From Halieaceae bacterium (GTDB taxonomy: Bacteria; Pseudomonadota; Gammaproteobacteria; Pseudomonadales; Halieaceae), in assembly GCA_018666295.1 (NCBI GenBank), contig JABIZW010000152.1, forward strand, positions 1-41,317: a stretch of 41,317 bases of DNA, in the 5' to 3' direction. Shown piece by piece: positions 33,096 to 41,317 of the stretch (position 1 is its first letter; each line of letters begins with the position of its first letter). The notes below the pieces were generated by a model. That model was given only the letters and a program-made list of their open reading frames with translations, did no database searches and was not told the origin of the DNA. The position numbers were made by a program, and so were the translations under genes.

Positions 33096-33755
33096 ATGAC
33101 AGATAACCGCTATCTTAAGGCCTACACGGTTCTCGCACTGGCGCTTCTACTGCTGTGCGGCGTGGTTTTGAACCTCGAGGAACGTCACAGTCAGCTGCTG
33201 ATGGGCGAATCAGGCCTGATCGAAGTGGCCTCTGCTGTGGGGTACTTTGTGTGCGCACTGTACATGATCGCTCGCGGTGGACGAGATTTTCTTGTTTCAC
33301 GCGGTTACTTTGTCGTTTTGACGTTACTCTTTGGTTTTCGTGAGCTTGATTTCGATAAAGCCTTCACGACGATGGGGATCTTAAAGTCCCGATTCTACCT
33401 GAGTGGTGAGGTTCCGTTACCGGAAAAGGTCATTGGACTGCTCGTTATTGCGCTTATTTTTTGGACAGTCTTCCAGCTTCTACGAAACCACTTTGTTGAA
33501 TTTCTACACGGAGTGAAGCAGCGCGCGCCCGTCGCCCTTGGCATCGCGCTTATCTTCTTCCTGTTGGCGTTTTCCAAGTCTATCGATGGGTTGGCCAGGA
33601 AGCTTAAACCCTTTGGGATTGAGACCAGTGCGGAGGTGTCGCGTTGGGCCGGATCTGTCGAGGAGGTACTCGAGCTCGGTATTCCCATTTATATGGTCCT
33701 GACCTTTCATGCGTGGCTAACGCGCCGCAGCACCAAAAGTCTTGCCCACTCTTAG
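33096..33755 (+). CDS. Unrecognised multi-pass membrane protein
   Basis: I do not recognise this 219-residue protein. Six hydrophobic segments are visible at about 10-26, 41-59, 68-80, 110-129, 144-161 and 192-208. Between segments 3 and 4 lies a charged polar stretch FRELDFDKAFTTMGILKSRF (81-100), and near the last helix is WAGSVEEVLELGIP. These acidic and basic patches beside membrane helices look conserved in character and could form a functional site. Codon use and reading-frame quality look like those of a real gene. It starts at an ATG with only weak SD (gtgag) and ends 51 bases before the tail of aat. It stands alone between bpt and aat, two N-degron genes. Confidence 0.8.
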   Translation: MTDNRYLKAYTVLALALLLLCGVVLNLEERHSQLLMGESGLIEVASAVGYFVCALYMIARGGRDFLVSRGYFVVLTLLFGFRELDFDKAFTTMGILKSRFYLSGEVPLPEKVIGLLVIALIFWTVFQLLRNHFVEFLHGVKQRAPVALGIALIFFLLAFSKSIDGLARKLKPFGIETSAEVSRWAGSVEEVLELGIPIYMVLTFHAWLTRRSTKSLAHS

Positions 33756-33806
33756 TGACCCCGCTCCATCTAATGGAATGCCACAAGTCCACTGTTTGCC
33801 TCGCGA

Positions 33807-34496
33807 TTAATCTAAAGGTGAGATTGCCGTTTGAAGGGCCTGCTCAAACTCCCCTCGCGATATGAGAGACATGCCAAGCGCTGACAGGTGTTCACTGGGC
33901 ATCTGGCAGTCAATTAAGGTTAAGTCCACGAATACGTCGCCCCTGCAGAGGGCGTGAAGTGCAAATTTCGAGGCATTGGTCGTCCTTGAAAACATAGACT
34001 CGCCAAAAAAGATCGACCCTAATTTTAGGCCGTAGAGTCCACCGACAAGTGACCCCTGGTCCATGACCTCAATGCTGTGGGCGTAGCCTAGGCGATGAAG
34101 CTCTTGATAAGCCACTTTCATTGGCGTACTTATCCAGGTCGCCTCTCGCTCGGTCGTGAGGGTAGCGCAGGCATCGACGACGTTATTAAACTGTTGGTTG
34201 ACCTCAATCAACCAATCGGTGCGACGCAAGAACTTTCGGAATGACTTTGATGTGTGAAAGTTTTCGGGCTTCAAGACGGCCCGTGGGTTAGGGGTCCACC
34301 AAAGAATAGGCTCGTCAGCCTCGTACCAGGGAAAAATGCCACGTCGATACGCCTCTAGCAGGCGCTCGACGCTGAGATCTCCGCCGACGGCAAGCAATCC
34401 GTTAGGGTCCTGAAGTGCCGTACCGGTCGGAGGGAAGGGTTCCATTGACCGAGATCCGCGAGCGTTAAGACTCAGCGTCCAGAAACTTTTCGGCAT
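33807..34496 (-). CDS. aat: Leucyl/phenylalanyl-tRNA-protein transferase Aat
   Basis: Aat adds Leu or Phe to N-terminal Arg or Lys, making primary N-degrons read by ClpS. The 229-residue protein has the family blocks PNGLLAVGGDLSVERLLEAY, RRGIFPWYEADEPILWWTPN, GGLYGLKLGSIFFGESMFS and FVDLTLIDCQMPSEHLSALG. The ATG at 34496 gives 'MPKSFWTLSL', which fits the usual N-terminus and length (E. coli 234), and overlaps the end of trxB by 32 bases; an ATG at 34445 would start after trxB but truncates the first strand. trxB-aat is a conserved neighbourhood. Confidence 0.93.
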   Translation of the reverse strand: MPKSFWTLSLNARGSRSMEPFPPTGTALQDPNGLLAVGGDLSVERLLEAYRRGIFPWYEADEPILWWTPNPRAVLKPENFHTSKSFRKFLRRTDWLIEVNQQFNNVVDACATLTTEREATWISTPMKVAYQELHRLGYAHSIEVMDQGSLVGGLYGLKLGSIFFGESMFSRTTNASKFALHALCRGDVFVDLTLIDCQMPSEHLSALGMSLISRGEFEQALQTAISPLD

Positions 34497-35415
34497 CAAG
34501 CGCCGCCATGCAGCCAAACCCCGCAGATGTAATGGCTTGGCGGTACACGTGATCAGACACGTCGCCGGCGGCGTAGACGCCAGCAACGGAGGTCAGTGTC
34601 GCATTACCATCGAGTCCAGAACTGGTTCGGATATAGCCATCGGCCATGTCAAGCTGGCCCGCAAAAATCTCAGTATTGGGCTTGTGCCCGATAGCAATAA
34701 AGACGCCATCGACTGCGATATCCATCATGGTTGTGTCCATGGTGGAGGACAAGCGGACGCCGGTCACGCCTGATGCATCACCGACGACCTCCTCGAGCTG
34801 GCGATGCCAGTTCAGCGTAATTCGACCCTCCTCAGCCCTAGCAAAAAGTCGGTCTTGCAGTACCTTTTCAGCGCGGAGCTCATTGCGTCGATGGACCAGG
34901 TGCACTTTGCTGCAGAGGTTAGATAAGTAAAGTGCTTCTTCAACAGCGGTATTCCCGCCGCCCACAACAACCACTTCTTTATTCCGGTAGAAAAAACCGT
35001 CGCAGGTGGCACAGGCACTCACGCCTTTACCCATGAAGGCAGTTTCACTCGGCAAGCCGAGGTATTGTGCTGACGCCCCCGTCGCAATGATCAGCGCGTC
35101 ACAAGTGTATTCGTGTGAGCCCTTGAGGGTGAAAGGTCGGTTCGACAAATCGACGGAATCGATGTGATCAAAAACAATGGACGCGTCATACCGCTCGACA
35201 TGCGCCTGCATCTCTTGCATCAGCGCCGGGCCCTGCAAGCCTTCTGGACCGCCAGGCCAATTTTCTACCTCGGTAGTTGTGGTCAGTTGGCCGCCTTGCT
35301 GCATGCCGGTGATGACCACGGGTGCTAGGTTCGCTCTTGCGGCATACACCGCGGCCGTATAGCCCGCCGGGCCTGAGCCTAAAATAACCAATTTATGATG
35401 ATGTTTTGTACTCAT
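34465..35415 (-). CDS. trxB: Thioredoxin reductase TrxB
   Basis: This 316-residue flavoprotein transfers electrons from NADPH to thioredoxin. It shows the FAD motif GSGPAGYTAA near 13-22, GGQLTTTTEVENWPG, the redox CATC at 135-138 in SACATCDGFFYRN, the NADPH motif VGGGNTAVEEA, and the C-terminal FAD segment GVYAAGDVSDHVYRQA. The ATG at 35415 (MSTKHHHKLVILGSG) is chosen; the frame is open upstream to 35526. It is divergent from ftsK and runs into aat. Confidence 0.97.
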   Translation of the reverse strand: MSTKHHHKLVILGSGPAGYTAAVYAARANLAPVVITGMQQGGQLTTTTEVENWPGGPEGLQGPALMQEMQAHVERYDASIVFDHIDSVDLSNRPFTLKGSHEYTCDALIIATGASAQYLGLPSETAFMGKGVSACATCDGFFYRNKEVVVVGGGNTAVEEALYLSNLCSKVHLVHRRNELRAEKVLQDRLFARAEEGRITLNWHRQLEEVVGDASGVTGVRLSSTMDTTMMDIAVDGVFIAIGHKPNTEIFAGQLDMADGYIRTSSGLDGNATLTSVAGVYAAGDVSDHVYRQAITSAGFGCMAALDAEKFLDAES

Positions 35416-35568
35416 TCGCGTGGATTGCCCAAGAAGCCATGAAAGTGGCGGGGAGGGTAGCGCATTCTGTCTTCTTTCGAAATGCCGATGAACGCAAAAT
35501 TTCGGAAGCAAATGATCTAAGTGCATGAAAAATAGATCTTATTTTACGAAAATAGGTGTTTTCCTTTG

Positions 35569-35577
35569 TGATATGAT
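35569..35577 (+). promoter_or_regulatory. Candidate extended -10 promoter for ftsK
   Basis: TGaTATGAT matches the extended -10 form (TGn plus a five-of-six TATAAT). It would start transcription near 35584, about 22 bases before the proposed ftsK GTG, leaving room for the strong SD gggggag at 35591-35597. No clear -35 is needed for this promoter class. Confidence 0.4.
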
Positions 35578-35605
35578 GCGACAAACAGACCGGGGGAGCA
35601 CCACA

Positions 35606-37939
35606 GTGTCGGCCAAGAATGCACCTTCAAAATTGGTGAAGGCAGAGCAGGACACCAGCGCGCCAAGCGTGCTTGCAAGCGTTGGCTTTATCGCAGGTCT
35701 CGCAGTTGCTTCTTTTGCCGTTGTTAGCCTGACTACGTTCGATACCGCCGATCCTGGATGGAGCTCTAGTGGATCCGCCAGCGGCGTACTTAATCAAGCG
35801 GGGGTGGTCGGGGCTTACTTCGCCGATATGAGCTACGCGCTGGTGGGTTTCGTCGCCTTGGTGATTCCCCCGTCCCTTCTGTTTTGGGCGTATCGTCGCG
35901 TAAAACCACGAACTTCTGTGGCTTTAACGGCGACTGATCGGGTGATTTCTGGCTTTGGTTGGATCGCTTTTTTGGGTGCAAGTACTGGGTTGGTTAGCCT
36001 TGCTATGCCTGCCAATGAGTTTTTGCCGCAAGGCAGCGGAGGTATCATTGGATACGCTATCTCTCATTGGTTCACCGCAGCATTTTCCGATTTTGGAGCG
36101 CGGTTGCTGTTGAGCTTTTGTACACTGCTTGGCGGTACGTTGGCGCTCGATGTCGACTGGTTAAAGGTCGCGGACAAAGTCGGCGCAATAACGTTGGGGG
36201 CCTTAACTGCCGCACGAGTGCGCATCGATGACTTTAATGATCGCCGCAAGCTCAGACAGGAGAAGAGTAAACGAAGCATTCAGATCGCCGAGCATGTTGA
36301 GAAAGAGAAGCGCAGACCACCTTTAAAAATCAAGCCGCCCAAACTTTTGGATGGGACGAGTAAAAAAGTTGAGAAGGCCAAGCAGCAGGCACTATTCGAG
36401 TTGCCTGACCTAATGCCAATGCCACCGCTTGAGCTTTTGGATGCACCGACACGTTCGGGCCCGCGCGGGTACTCGGCGTCAGAGTTAGAGTCTTTATCGC
36501 GGTTGCTCGAGCTTAAACTTGCAGACTTCGGTATTACCGCTGAGGTCGTTTCGGTTTATCCAGGCCCGGTGGTGACTCGCTTTGAGATACAACCTGCAGC
36601 TGGCGTAAAGGTGAGTCGCATATCGAATCTGGCAAAAGATCTGGCGCGCTCGTTGGCTGTAAATTCTGTTCGGGTGGTCGAGGTCATTCAAGGTAAAAGC
36701 GTTGTTGGCATTGAGATTCCAAACGCGGATCGTCAGACCGTCAATTTCAGAGACGTGCTGAGTTCGGAGATTTTTGAGGACGCGAAATCACCACTGACCA
36801 TTGCGCTCGGACATGATATCTCGGGGACGCCAGTGGTCGCCGACCTGGGTAAGATGCCCCACGTTTTGGTCGCAGGAACAACTGGCTCAGGCAAGTCAGT
36901 GGGCGTGAACTGCATGCTGGTGAGTCTGCTCTATAAGGCGACACCCGATGAAGTTCGGTTGATTTTGGTTGATCCCAAGATGCTTGAGTTGTCTGTCTAC
37001 GACGGTATTCCACATCTACTGACACCGGTCATTACTGATATGAAAGACGCAGGTAATGGACTGCGATGGTGTGTGGCTGAGATGGAGCGACGCTACAAAC
37101 TCATGTCGTTGCTGGGCGTCAGAAATCTTGCGGGCTACAACCGCAAAGTGACGGATGCGGAAAAAGTAGGCACCCCAATTGATGACCCGCTATGGAAACC
37201 CGACCCGGTACTTGAGTTGACGGGCGAGGAACAAACGGCGCCTGCACTAACAACCTTGCCAAGCATTGTCGTCGTTATCGACGAGTTTGCTGACATGATG
37301 ATGATTGTGGGCAAAAAGGTAGAAGAACTCATTGCCAGGATCGCTCAAAAAGCGCGAGCGGCCGGCATCCACTTAGTACTTGCCACACAGCGACCATCGG
37401 TCGACGTGATTACTGGATTGATCAAGGCCAATATTCCCTCGCGTGTAGCCTTCTCAGTGTCATCAAAAATTGATTCCAGGACCATTTTAGATCAGGGCGG
37501 TGCGGAGCAGTTACTGGGTTATGGGGATATGTTGTATTTACCATCGGGCTCAAGTACGCCGACCCGTGTCCACGGCGCTTTTTGCTCAGATGAAGAAGTG
37601 CACCGGGTCGTTGCAGACTGGCGCAGACGTGGGACTCCGGATTTTATTGAGGGACTGTTAGACGAAGGAGGGCAGACGCCTGTTACCGCGCAAGAGCTAC
37701 AGTCTGCGGCGTCTTCTGACGAAGATCCTGAGAGTGATGCACTTTATGACGAGGCGGTTCACTATGTCTGCAGCAGTAGGCGCGCCTCTATTTCCTCAGT
37801 GCAGCGTAAATTACGGATTGGCTACAACCGCGCGGCTCGGCTTATAGAAACCATGGAGGCAACCGGCGTCGTTACCGCAATGGGGACAAATGGTCAGCGT
37901 GAGGTTCTTGCTCCGCCACCGCCAGGGAGCGACGGTTGA
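35606..37939 (+). CDS. ftsK: DNA translocase FtsK (short form)
   Basis: FtsK anchors at the septum and pumps DNA toward dif for chromosome separation. I start at the GTG at 35606, seven to ten bases after gggggag; in-frame ATGs at 35525 and 35573 lack an SD. The 777-residue product has about four membrane segments in the first 190 residues, a short basic linker, a RecA-type motor with Walker A GTTGSGKS at 424-431 and Walker B VVIDEFADM, and a winged-helix gamma domain near the C-terminus (SVQRKLRIGYNRAARL). The linker is far shorter than E. coli's, as in many Proteobacteria. Confidence 0.95.
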   Translation: MSAKNAPSKLVKAEQDTSAPSVLASVGFIAGLAVASFAVVSLTTFDTADPGWSSSGSASGVLNQAGVVGAYFADMSYALVGFVALVIPPSLLFWAYRRVKPRTSVALTATDRVISGFGWIAFLGASTGLVSLAMPANEFLPQGSGGIIGYAISHWFTAAFSDFGARLLLSFCTLLGGTLALDVDWLKVADKVGAITLGALTAARVRIDDFNDRRKLRQEKSKRSIQIAEHVEKEKRRPPLKIKPPKLLDGTSKKVEKAKQQALFELPDLMPMPPLELLDAPTRSGPRGYSASELESLSRLLELKLADFGITAEVVSVYPGPVVTRFEIQPAAGVKVSRISNLAKDLARSLAVNSVRVVEVIQGKSVVGIEIPNADRQTVNFRDVLSSEIFEDAKSPLTIALGHDISGTPVVADLGKMPHVLVAGTTGSGKSVGVNCMLVSLLYKATPDEVRLILVDPKMLELSVYDGIPHLLTPVITDMKDAGNGLRWCVAEMERRYKLMSLLGVRNLAGYNRKVTDAEKVGTPIDDPLWKPDPVLELTGEEQTAPALTTLPSIVVVIDEFADMMMIVGKKVEELIARIAQKARAAGIHLVLATQRPSVDVITGLIKANIPSRVAFSVSSKIDSRTILDQGGAEQLLGYGDMLYLPSGSSTPTRVHGAFCSDEEVHRVVADWRRRGTPDFIEGLLDEGGQTPVTAQELQSAASSDEDPESDALYDEAVHYVCSSRRASISSVQRKLRIGYNRAARLIETMEATGVVTAMGTNGQREVLAPPPPGSDG

Positions 37940-38538
37940 TCTTTCGCTTAGTCTTTTACATTTGTTTGGCATTGTTCAGTACTGACAGTCAATCTGATGT
38001 TGATGCCTGGCCTTTAGCGACTGCGGTGACGGCGAAAGGCGTTTTTTCACAAGTCTTAACTGACTCTTCAGGGGCCACCCTTGTGGAGACGCGCGGTACG
38101 TTTTCGACAGTAAAGCCCGACTTGTATCGATGGGAGATTGAATCACCTGATCGACAGCTTTTACTGCTCAACGGAGACGGGTTTTGGCAGTGGGACAAGG
38201 ATCTCGACATCGTCATACTGCGCGATCGTCCTAACCTCGAGGATCTGCCCTTGGCTCGAATCTGGGAGGGTAATTCAGGTCACGCAGGATCAATCGGACT
38301 GTCTGATACCGCATTACCCTCGGGCATAGAGCGGATTACGCTCATCGCAACTGCTGCTGACACTATTGAAATCAGACTCACTGATGCTTTGGACCAAGAG
38401 ACTTTTATCAGTCTGAGACTTATTGAGAGCTCTAATCTCAGTCCTAGCGACTTCACGTTCGCATTTCCTGATGGCGCGGAGTTTTACAACGAGTCTTCAA
38501 CCGCCGCACCCTCTATCACATTAGAGACAACACCATGA
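37936..38538 (+). CDS. lolA: Outer-membrane lipoprotein carrier LolA
   Basis: LolA carries lipoproteins from LolCDE through the periplasm to LolB. The 200-residue protein starts with a signal peptide (MIFRLVFYICLALFSTDSQ) and shows GVFSQVLTDSSG, KPDLYRWEIESPDRQLLLLN, DGFWQWDKDLD and the late LSPSDFTFAFPDGAEF. Similarity is modest, as usual for LolA, but the place after ftsK supports it. The start is a TTG that overlaps the ftsK stop (TTGA); no ATG is available nearby. Confidence 0.88.
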   Translation: MIFRLVFYICLALFSTDSQSDVDAWPLATAVTAKGVFSQVLTDSSGATLVETRGTFSTVKPDLYRWEIESPDRQLLLLNGDGFWQWDKDLDIVILRDRPNLEDLPLARIWEGNSGHAGSIGLSDTALPSGIERITLIATAADTIEIRLTDALDQETFISLRLIESSNLSPSDFTFAFPDGAEFYNESSTAAPSITLETTP

Positions 38539-38909
38539 ACCTATTGGCTTTGGCCTTTGGTGGTGCGCTGGGTGCCGTTGCACGTTACGGAATTGGACAA
38601 CTTTTGACGACGAGTGGGGTTGCGCACCTGCATGTTGCGACATTTTCAGTGAACGTTTTAGGCGCCTTTTTTATGGGCTTCCTGTTTGTTGCATTTGAAC
38701 GTCTAGAGGCGCCCGAAGCGCTGCGTATGGGTCTGACAGTAGGTTTTCTTGGCGCTTTCACGACGTTTTCAGCGTTTTCGCTAGAGCTGTTATCTGATGT
38801 CCAAGAGGGGCATCTCGTGCGCGCCGCCCTCTACGCCACGTTATCCGTACTCATTTGCCTCATCAGTTGCATGCTCGGTTTTTCCTTTGGACGATCGATT
38901 GTCGACTAA
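38535..38909 (+). CDS. crcB: Fluoride channel CrcB (FluC)
   Basis: This 124-residue, four-helix inner-membrane protein exports fluoride as a dual-topology dimer. Family motifs are GGALGAVARYGIG at the N-terminus, FSVNVLGAFFMGFL in the middle and GFLGAFTTFSAFSLE, which lines the pore. The ATG overlaps the lolA stop (ATGA). No fluoride riboswitch can lie directly upstream because that DNA codes for LolA. In E. coli and Pseudomonas rarA lies between lolA and serS; it is absent here. Confidence 0.95.
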   Translation: MNLLALAFGGALGAVARYGIGQLLTTSGVAHLHVATFSVNVLGAFFMGFLFVAFERLEAPEALRMGLTVGFLGAFTTFSAFSLELLSDVQEGHLVRAALYATLSVLICLISCMLGFSFGRSIVD

Positions 38910-38962
38910 TTTTATTTTAACGGTAAACTACCGGCCCCAATCACCGGCCTTTGACTGACATC

Positions 38963-40261
38963 ATGCTCGACATCAAAAAGGTTCGGCAGGACCCTCAACA
39001 AATAGTGCAAGCCCTTAAAAAGAAGCGCTTTGAGTTCCCTGTCGACGAGTTTTTGCGACTCGATTCGGAGCGTAAAGAGGCCGATATTCGGTCCCAGGAA
39101 CTGCTCGCCGAACGAAAAAAAACCTCAAAAGCCGTGGGCGCCCTGATTGCACAAGGCAAGACTGTTGACGAGGCAAAGGCAGAGGTTAACGACGCATTAG
39201 CACGAATATCGAACGATCTTGATGTGGCGGTTGAACGCGCAAAGACCGTACAGACGTTGCTCGACGAACTCCTTATGGGTACGCCTAATGTCCCTGACGC
39301 GGCGGTGCCCGCAGGGCTGGACGAGGCGGACAATGAGGAAATACTCGTTTGGGGCGCGCCAAGGGCCATGTCGTTCGACGCAAAGGATCATGCCGATCTG
39401 GGGGAGGCGTTAGGCCAGCTGGATTTTGAAATGGCTGGAAAAATCACGGGTAGCCGCTTTAGCGTGTTGCAGGGGCCCCTTGCGCGACTTCAGCGCGCAT
39501 TGACTCAGTTTATGCTGGATCTTCACACGACAGAACACGGTTACGTTGAGGTTTACGTGCCATTTATTGTAAACAGCGATTCGCTTTACGGCACGGGCCA
39601 GTTGCCTAAGTTTGCTGAAGATGCGTTTAAAATTGAGGGTGACTCGGGCTATTACTTAATACCGACGGCTGAAGTCCCCGTAACCAATATGCTCCGTGAT
39701 CGAATTTTAGAGGTCGATGAACTGGGCGAGGAGGGCGTTAAGTTCACGGCCCACACGCCGTGCTTTAGAAGCGAAGCAGGCAGTTATGGGCGTGACACAC
39801 GCGGTCTTATTCGTCAGCACCAGTTTGAAAAGGTCGAATTAGTCCAGGCGGTGCGTCCTGATCAGTCCGATGCGGCTTTGGAGACGTTGACGTCTCACGC
39901 CGAGGCGGTACTGCAACGACTCGAACTACCCTATCGAAAGGTCCGATTATGTGGCGGCGATCTGGGATTTAGTGCTGCGATGACCTACGACTTGGAGGTC
40001 TGGTTGCCCGGTCAGAGTGCCTATCGAGAAATTTCGAGCTGCTCGAACTTTCGAGACTATCAATCTCGAAGGATGCAAGCACGCTGGCGAAACCCTAATA
40101 CAGGTAAGCCTGAACTACTACATACCCTGAATGGCTCAGGCCTAGCGGTCGGCAGGACCTTAGTCGCTGTGGTGGAAAATGGGCAGCAGGCCGACGGGAC
40201 GATCAAGCTCCCAGCAGCCCTCGTTCCGTATTTTGGCGGCGACACTATTACTGCGACTTAA
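38963..40261 (+). CDS. serS: Seryl-tRNA synthetase
   Basis: This 432-residue class II synthetase charges tRNA-Ser and tRNA-Sec. The N-terminal antiparallel coiled coil (about 25-105) is rich in Lys, Glu and Ala. Motif 2 is in FRSEAGSYGRDTRGLIRQHQ, followed by FEKVELV; motif 3 is GSGLAVGRTLVAVVEN. The ATG at 38963 gives MLDIKKVRQDP, which matches the family; a TTG at 38951 is in frame. The 53-base gap after crcB contains a small hairpin (cggta-aac-taccg at 38921-38933). Confidence 0.97.
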   Translation: MLDIKKVRQDPQQIVQALKKKRFEFPVDEFLRLDSERKEADIRSQELLAERKKTSKAVGALIAQGKTVDEAKAEVNDALARISNDLDVAVERAKTVQTLLDELLMGTPNVPDAAVPAGLDEADNEEILVWGAPRAMSFDAKDHADLGEALGQLDFEMAGKITGSRFSVLQGPLARLQRALTQFMLDLHTTEHGYVEVYVPFIVNSDSLYGTGQLPKFAEDAFKIEGDSGYYLIPTAEVPVTNMLRDRILEVDELGEEGVKFTAHTPCFRSEAGSYGRDTRGLIRQHQFEKVELVQAVRPDQSDAALETLTSHAEAVLQRLELPYRKVRLCGGDLGFSAAMTYDLEVWLPGQSAYREISSCSNFRDYQSRRMQARWRNPNTGKPELLHTLNGSGLAVGRTLVAVVENGQQADGTIKLPAALVPYFGGDTITAT

Positions 40262-40271
40262 TGAGGTGCCT

Positions 40272-40285
40272 ACGCCTTAAGGCGT
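40272..40285. repeat. Palindrome at the convergent ends of serS and prc
   Basis: A perfect 14-base palindrome (acgccttaaggcgt) lies 11 bases after serS and spans the prc stop codon. It could form a hairpin in transcripts from both strands, but there is no T-tract, so termination is unproven. Confidence 0.4.
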
Positions 40286-41317
40286 GTCGATCCTCGCCAT
40301 AATCGGTCCACGCAGGTTAATGGCATCGGCAAGTATGCGTGCGGTCTCCGTGATGAGTGCGTCCTGCTCGTCATCATCAGCCTCCACGTCAGCATCAGCG
40401 TCAGGGTCTAAGCCGATATTCTCTAAGTCATCAGTCCCCCCAGTACTGTTATCCTTCTCCTCGGGGTCGCCAAAGAGATCGTCTAGCGACGCAAGGGTAG
40501 GGAGGCCCTTTGCAATCCGACGCGTGTTCTCAATCGCCAAGTACTGACGTTCTTGCGCTTCGCGCTGCTCTACACGGGTCGCTTGATTAAGAGGAATGGT
40601 CTCAGCACCACGAATTGTCTTGGCAAGCGTCTTTTGGTCCCATATGTACTGGAAGTCGGGATCCTGGTTAGCACGCGCTGTATGTTTCGCGATTAACGTG
40701 GGAAGAATGGCGCTCACTGCACCATAATCTTTATGGCGGATTGGGGAAATTCTGTCCCAGTCTAGTGCTTTGTCTAACGCGCTTTCACCAATCTCGTCAT
40801 GTTGTAGCAGTGACGGGTAACGAATATCAGGAATGACACCGCGATGTTGTGTGCTGTCACCCGAGATACGGTAAAACTTACTCTCAGTGATTTTGAGTTG
40901 ACCCTCGGGCAAGTCGAGTAATGTTTGAACGGTGCCTTTCCCAAAACTTTGATCACCAACAACAATAGCGCGTCCATAATCCTGTAATGCGCCTGCAAAA
41001 ATCTCGGACGCGGAGGCACTCAATCGGTCAATCATTACGGCCATCGGACCGTCGTAGTAGGGGCCTCGTCGCCGTTTACCGTCTCGCCATACGCGACTCC
41101 CCGAACCACGTATCTGCACGGTCGGCCCGTACTCAATAAACAATCCCGTCAGCTCATTGGCTTCGCGCAAAGAGCCGCCGCCATTGCCTCGAAGGTCAAT
41201 AACAAGCCCATCAACACCCTCTTCATTGAGCTCGTTTACAAGCCTTGCTACATCGCGCGATGTAGAACGAAAATCAGAATTACCCTGACGATAGGCTTCA
41301 AAATCAAGATAGAAGGC
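40277..41317 (-). CDS. prc: Carboxy-terminal processing protease Prc/Tsp (S41), N-terminal part beyond window
   Basis: The window holds the last 346 residues of a periplasmic tail-specific protease. The frame is open through the right edge; an internal ATG at 41170 is not the real start. Visible are GLVIDLRGNGGGSLREANEL, the catalytic serine in DRLSASASEIFAGALQDYG and the catalytic lysine in SFGKGTVQ, 25 residues apart as in E. coli Prc. Prc trims and degrades periplasmic proteins with non-polar C-termini. The C-terminal tail is very acidic (many Asp and Glu around 40380-40470). The PDZ domain should lie to the right of the window. Confidence 0.94.
   Translation of the reverse strand, partial: AFYLDFEAYRQGNSDFRSTSRDVARLVNELNEEGVDGLVIDLRGNGGGSLREANELTGLFIEYGPTVQIRGSGSRVWRDGKRRRGPYYDGPMAVMIDRLSASASEIFAGALQDYGRAIVVGDQSFGKGTVQTLLDLPEGQLKITESKFYRISGDSTQHRGVIPDIRYPSLLQHDEIGESALDKALDWDRISPIRHKDYGAVSAILPTLIAKHTARANQDPDFQYIWDQKTLAKTIRGAETIPLNQATRVEQREAQERQYLAIENTRRIAKGLPTLASLDDLFGDPEEKDNSTGGTDDLENIGLDPDADADVEADDDEQDALITETARILADAINLRGPIMARIDTP

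Noticed and set aside
38400..38534. Fluoride riboswitch before crcB
   Set aside because: The DNA directly upstream encodes the LolA C-terminus and crcB overlaps its stop; there is no room for a free leader.
40277..41170. Short complete S41 protease starting at 41170
   Set aside because: The same frame continues in good S41 sequence to the right edge, so this is the C-terminal part of a longer Prc.
1..41317. CRISPR arrays, insertion sequences, prophage or integron sites
   Set aside because: No repeated direct-repeat/spacer pattern, transposase, integrase or terminal inverted repeats were seen.

Overview
The window looks like chromosome of a free-living gammaproteobacterium. Several blocks keep the gene order known from Escherichia coli and Pseudomonas: icd divergent from rluE-nudJ-mnmA-hflD-purB, then roxA; clpS-clpA-infA with bpt and aat; trxB divergent from ftsK-lolA, then crcB-serS. 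CysB, RoxA and the Bpt/Aat pair point the same way. Tight packing with many stop/start overlaps, a FadD19-like acyl-CoA synthetase and a methylmalonyl-CoA operon suggest a marine heterotroph of the OM60/NOR5 (Halieaceae) or SAR92 kind; that placement is inference. I saw no insertion sequence, prophage, CRISPR array, tRNA or rRNA.

Layout. 1-5.0 kb (minus strand): a partial serine-hydrolase lipoprotein, an acyl-CoA synthetase and the cold-shock RNA helicase DeaD. 5.1-6.8 kb (plus): moaC-moaD-moaE for molybdopterin plus a zinc-ribbon NUDIX hydrolase. 6.9-8.9 kb: bcp-gst-xthA, an oxidative-damage group. 8.9-13.6 kb: yajC without secDF, a PLP enzyme with D-cysteine desulfhydrase-type residues, an AGCS sodium/amino-acid symporter, a 5'-nucleotidase and cysB. 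13.8-22.1 kb: a six-gene operon for propionyl-CoA to succinyl-CoA conversion (divergent carboxylase beta and alpha, epimerase, B12 mutase, MeaB) ending in a small Rieske protein. 22.1-27.4 kb (minus): rluE-nudJ-mnmA-hflD-purB-roxA, most neighbours overlapping or within a few bases. 27.6-28.9 kb: icd with a clear terminator. 29.0-34.5 kb: the N-degron genes clpS, clpA, bpt and aat, with infA and one unrecognised membrane protein among them. 34.5-40.3 kb: trxB divergent from ftsK-lolA-crcB, then serS. 40.3-41.3 kb: the C-terminal part of the periplasmic protease Prc, running off the end.

How the genes work together. The methylmalonyl-CoA operon would feed propionyl-CoA from odd-chain, branched or sterol-like substrates into the TCA cycle; the acyl-CoA synthetase and icd fit that metabolism but are not linked to it by position. 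Bcp here has only one cysteine and overlaps a YfcG-type glutathione transferase gene, suggesting glutathione-assisted recycling. ClpS/ClpA and the two aminoacyl-tRNA-protein transferases together form a bacterial N-degron pathway.

Most of the window is conserved housekeeping DNA. The least ordinary parts are the carboxylase pair (569 and 922 residues, with insertions and altered motifs), the bcp-gst coupling, the Rieske gene at the end of the mutase operon, and the unknown membrane protein behind a 357-base non-coding stretch.
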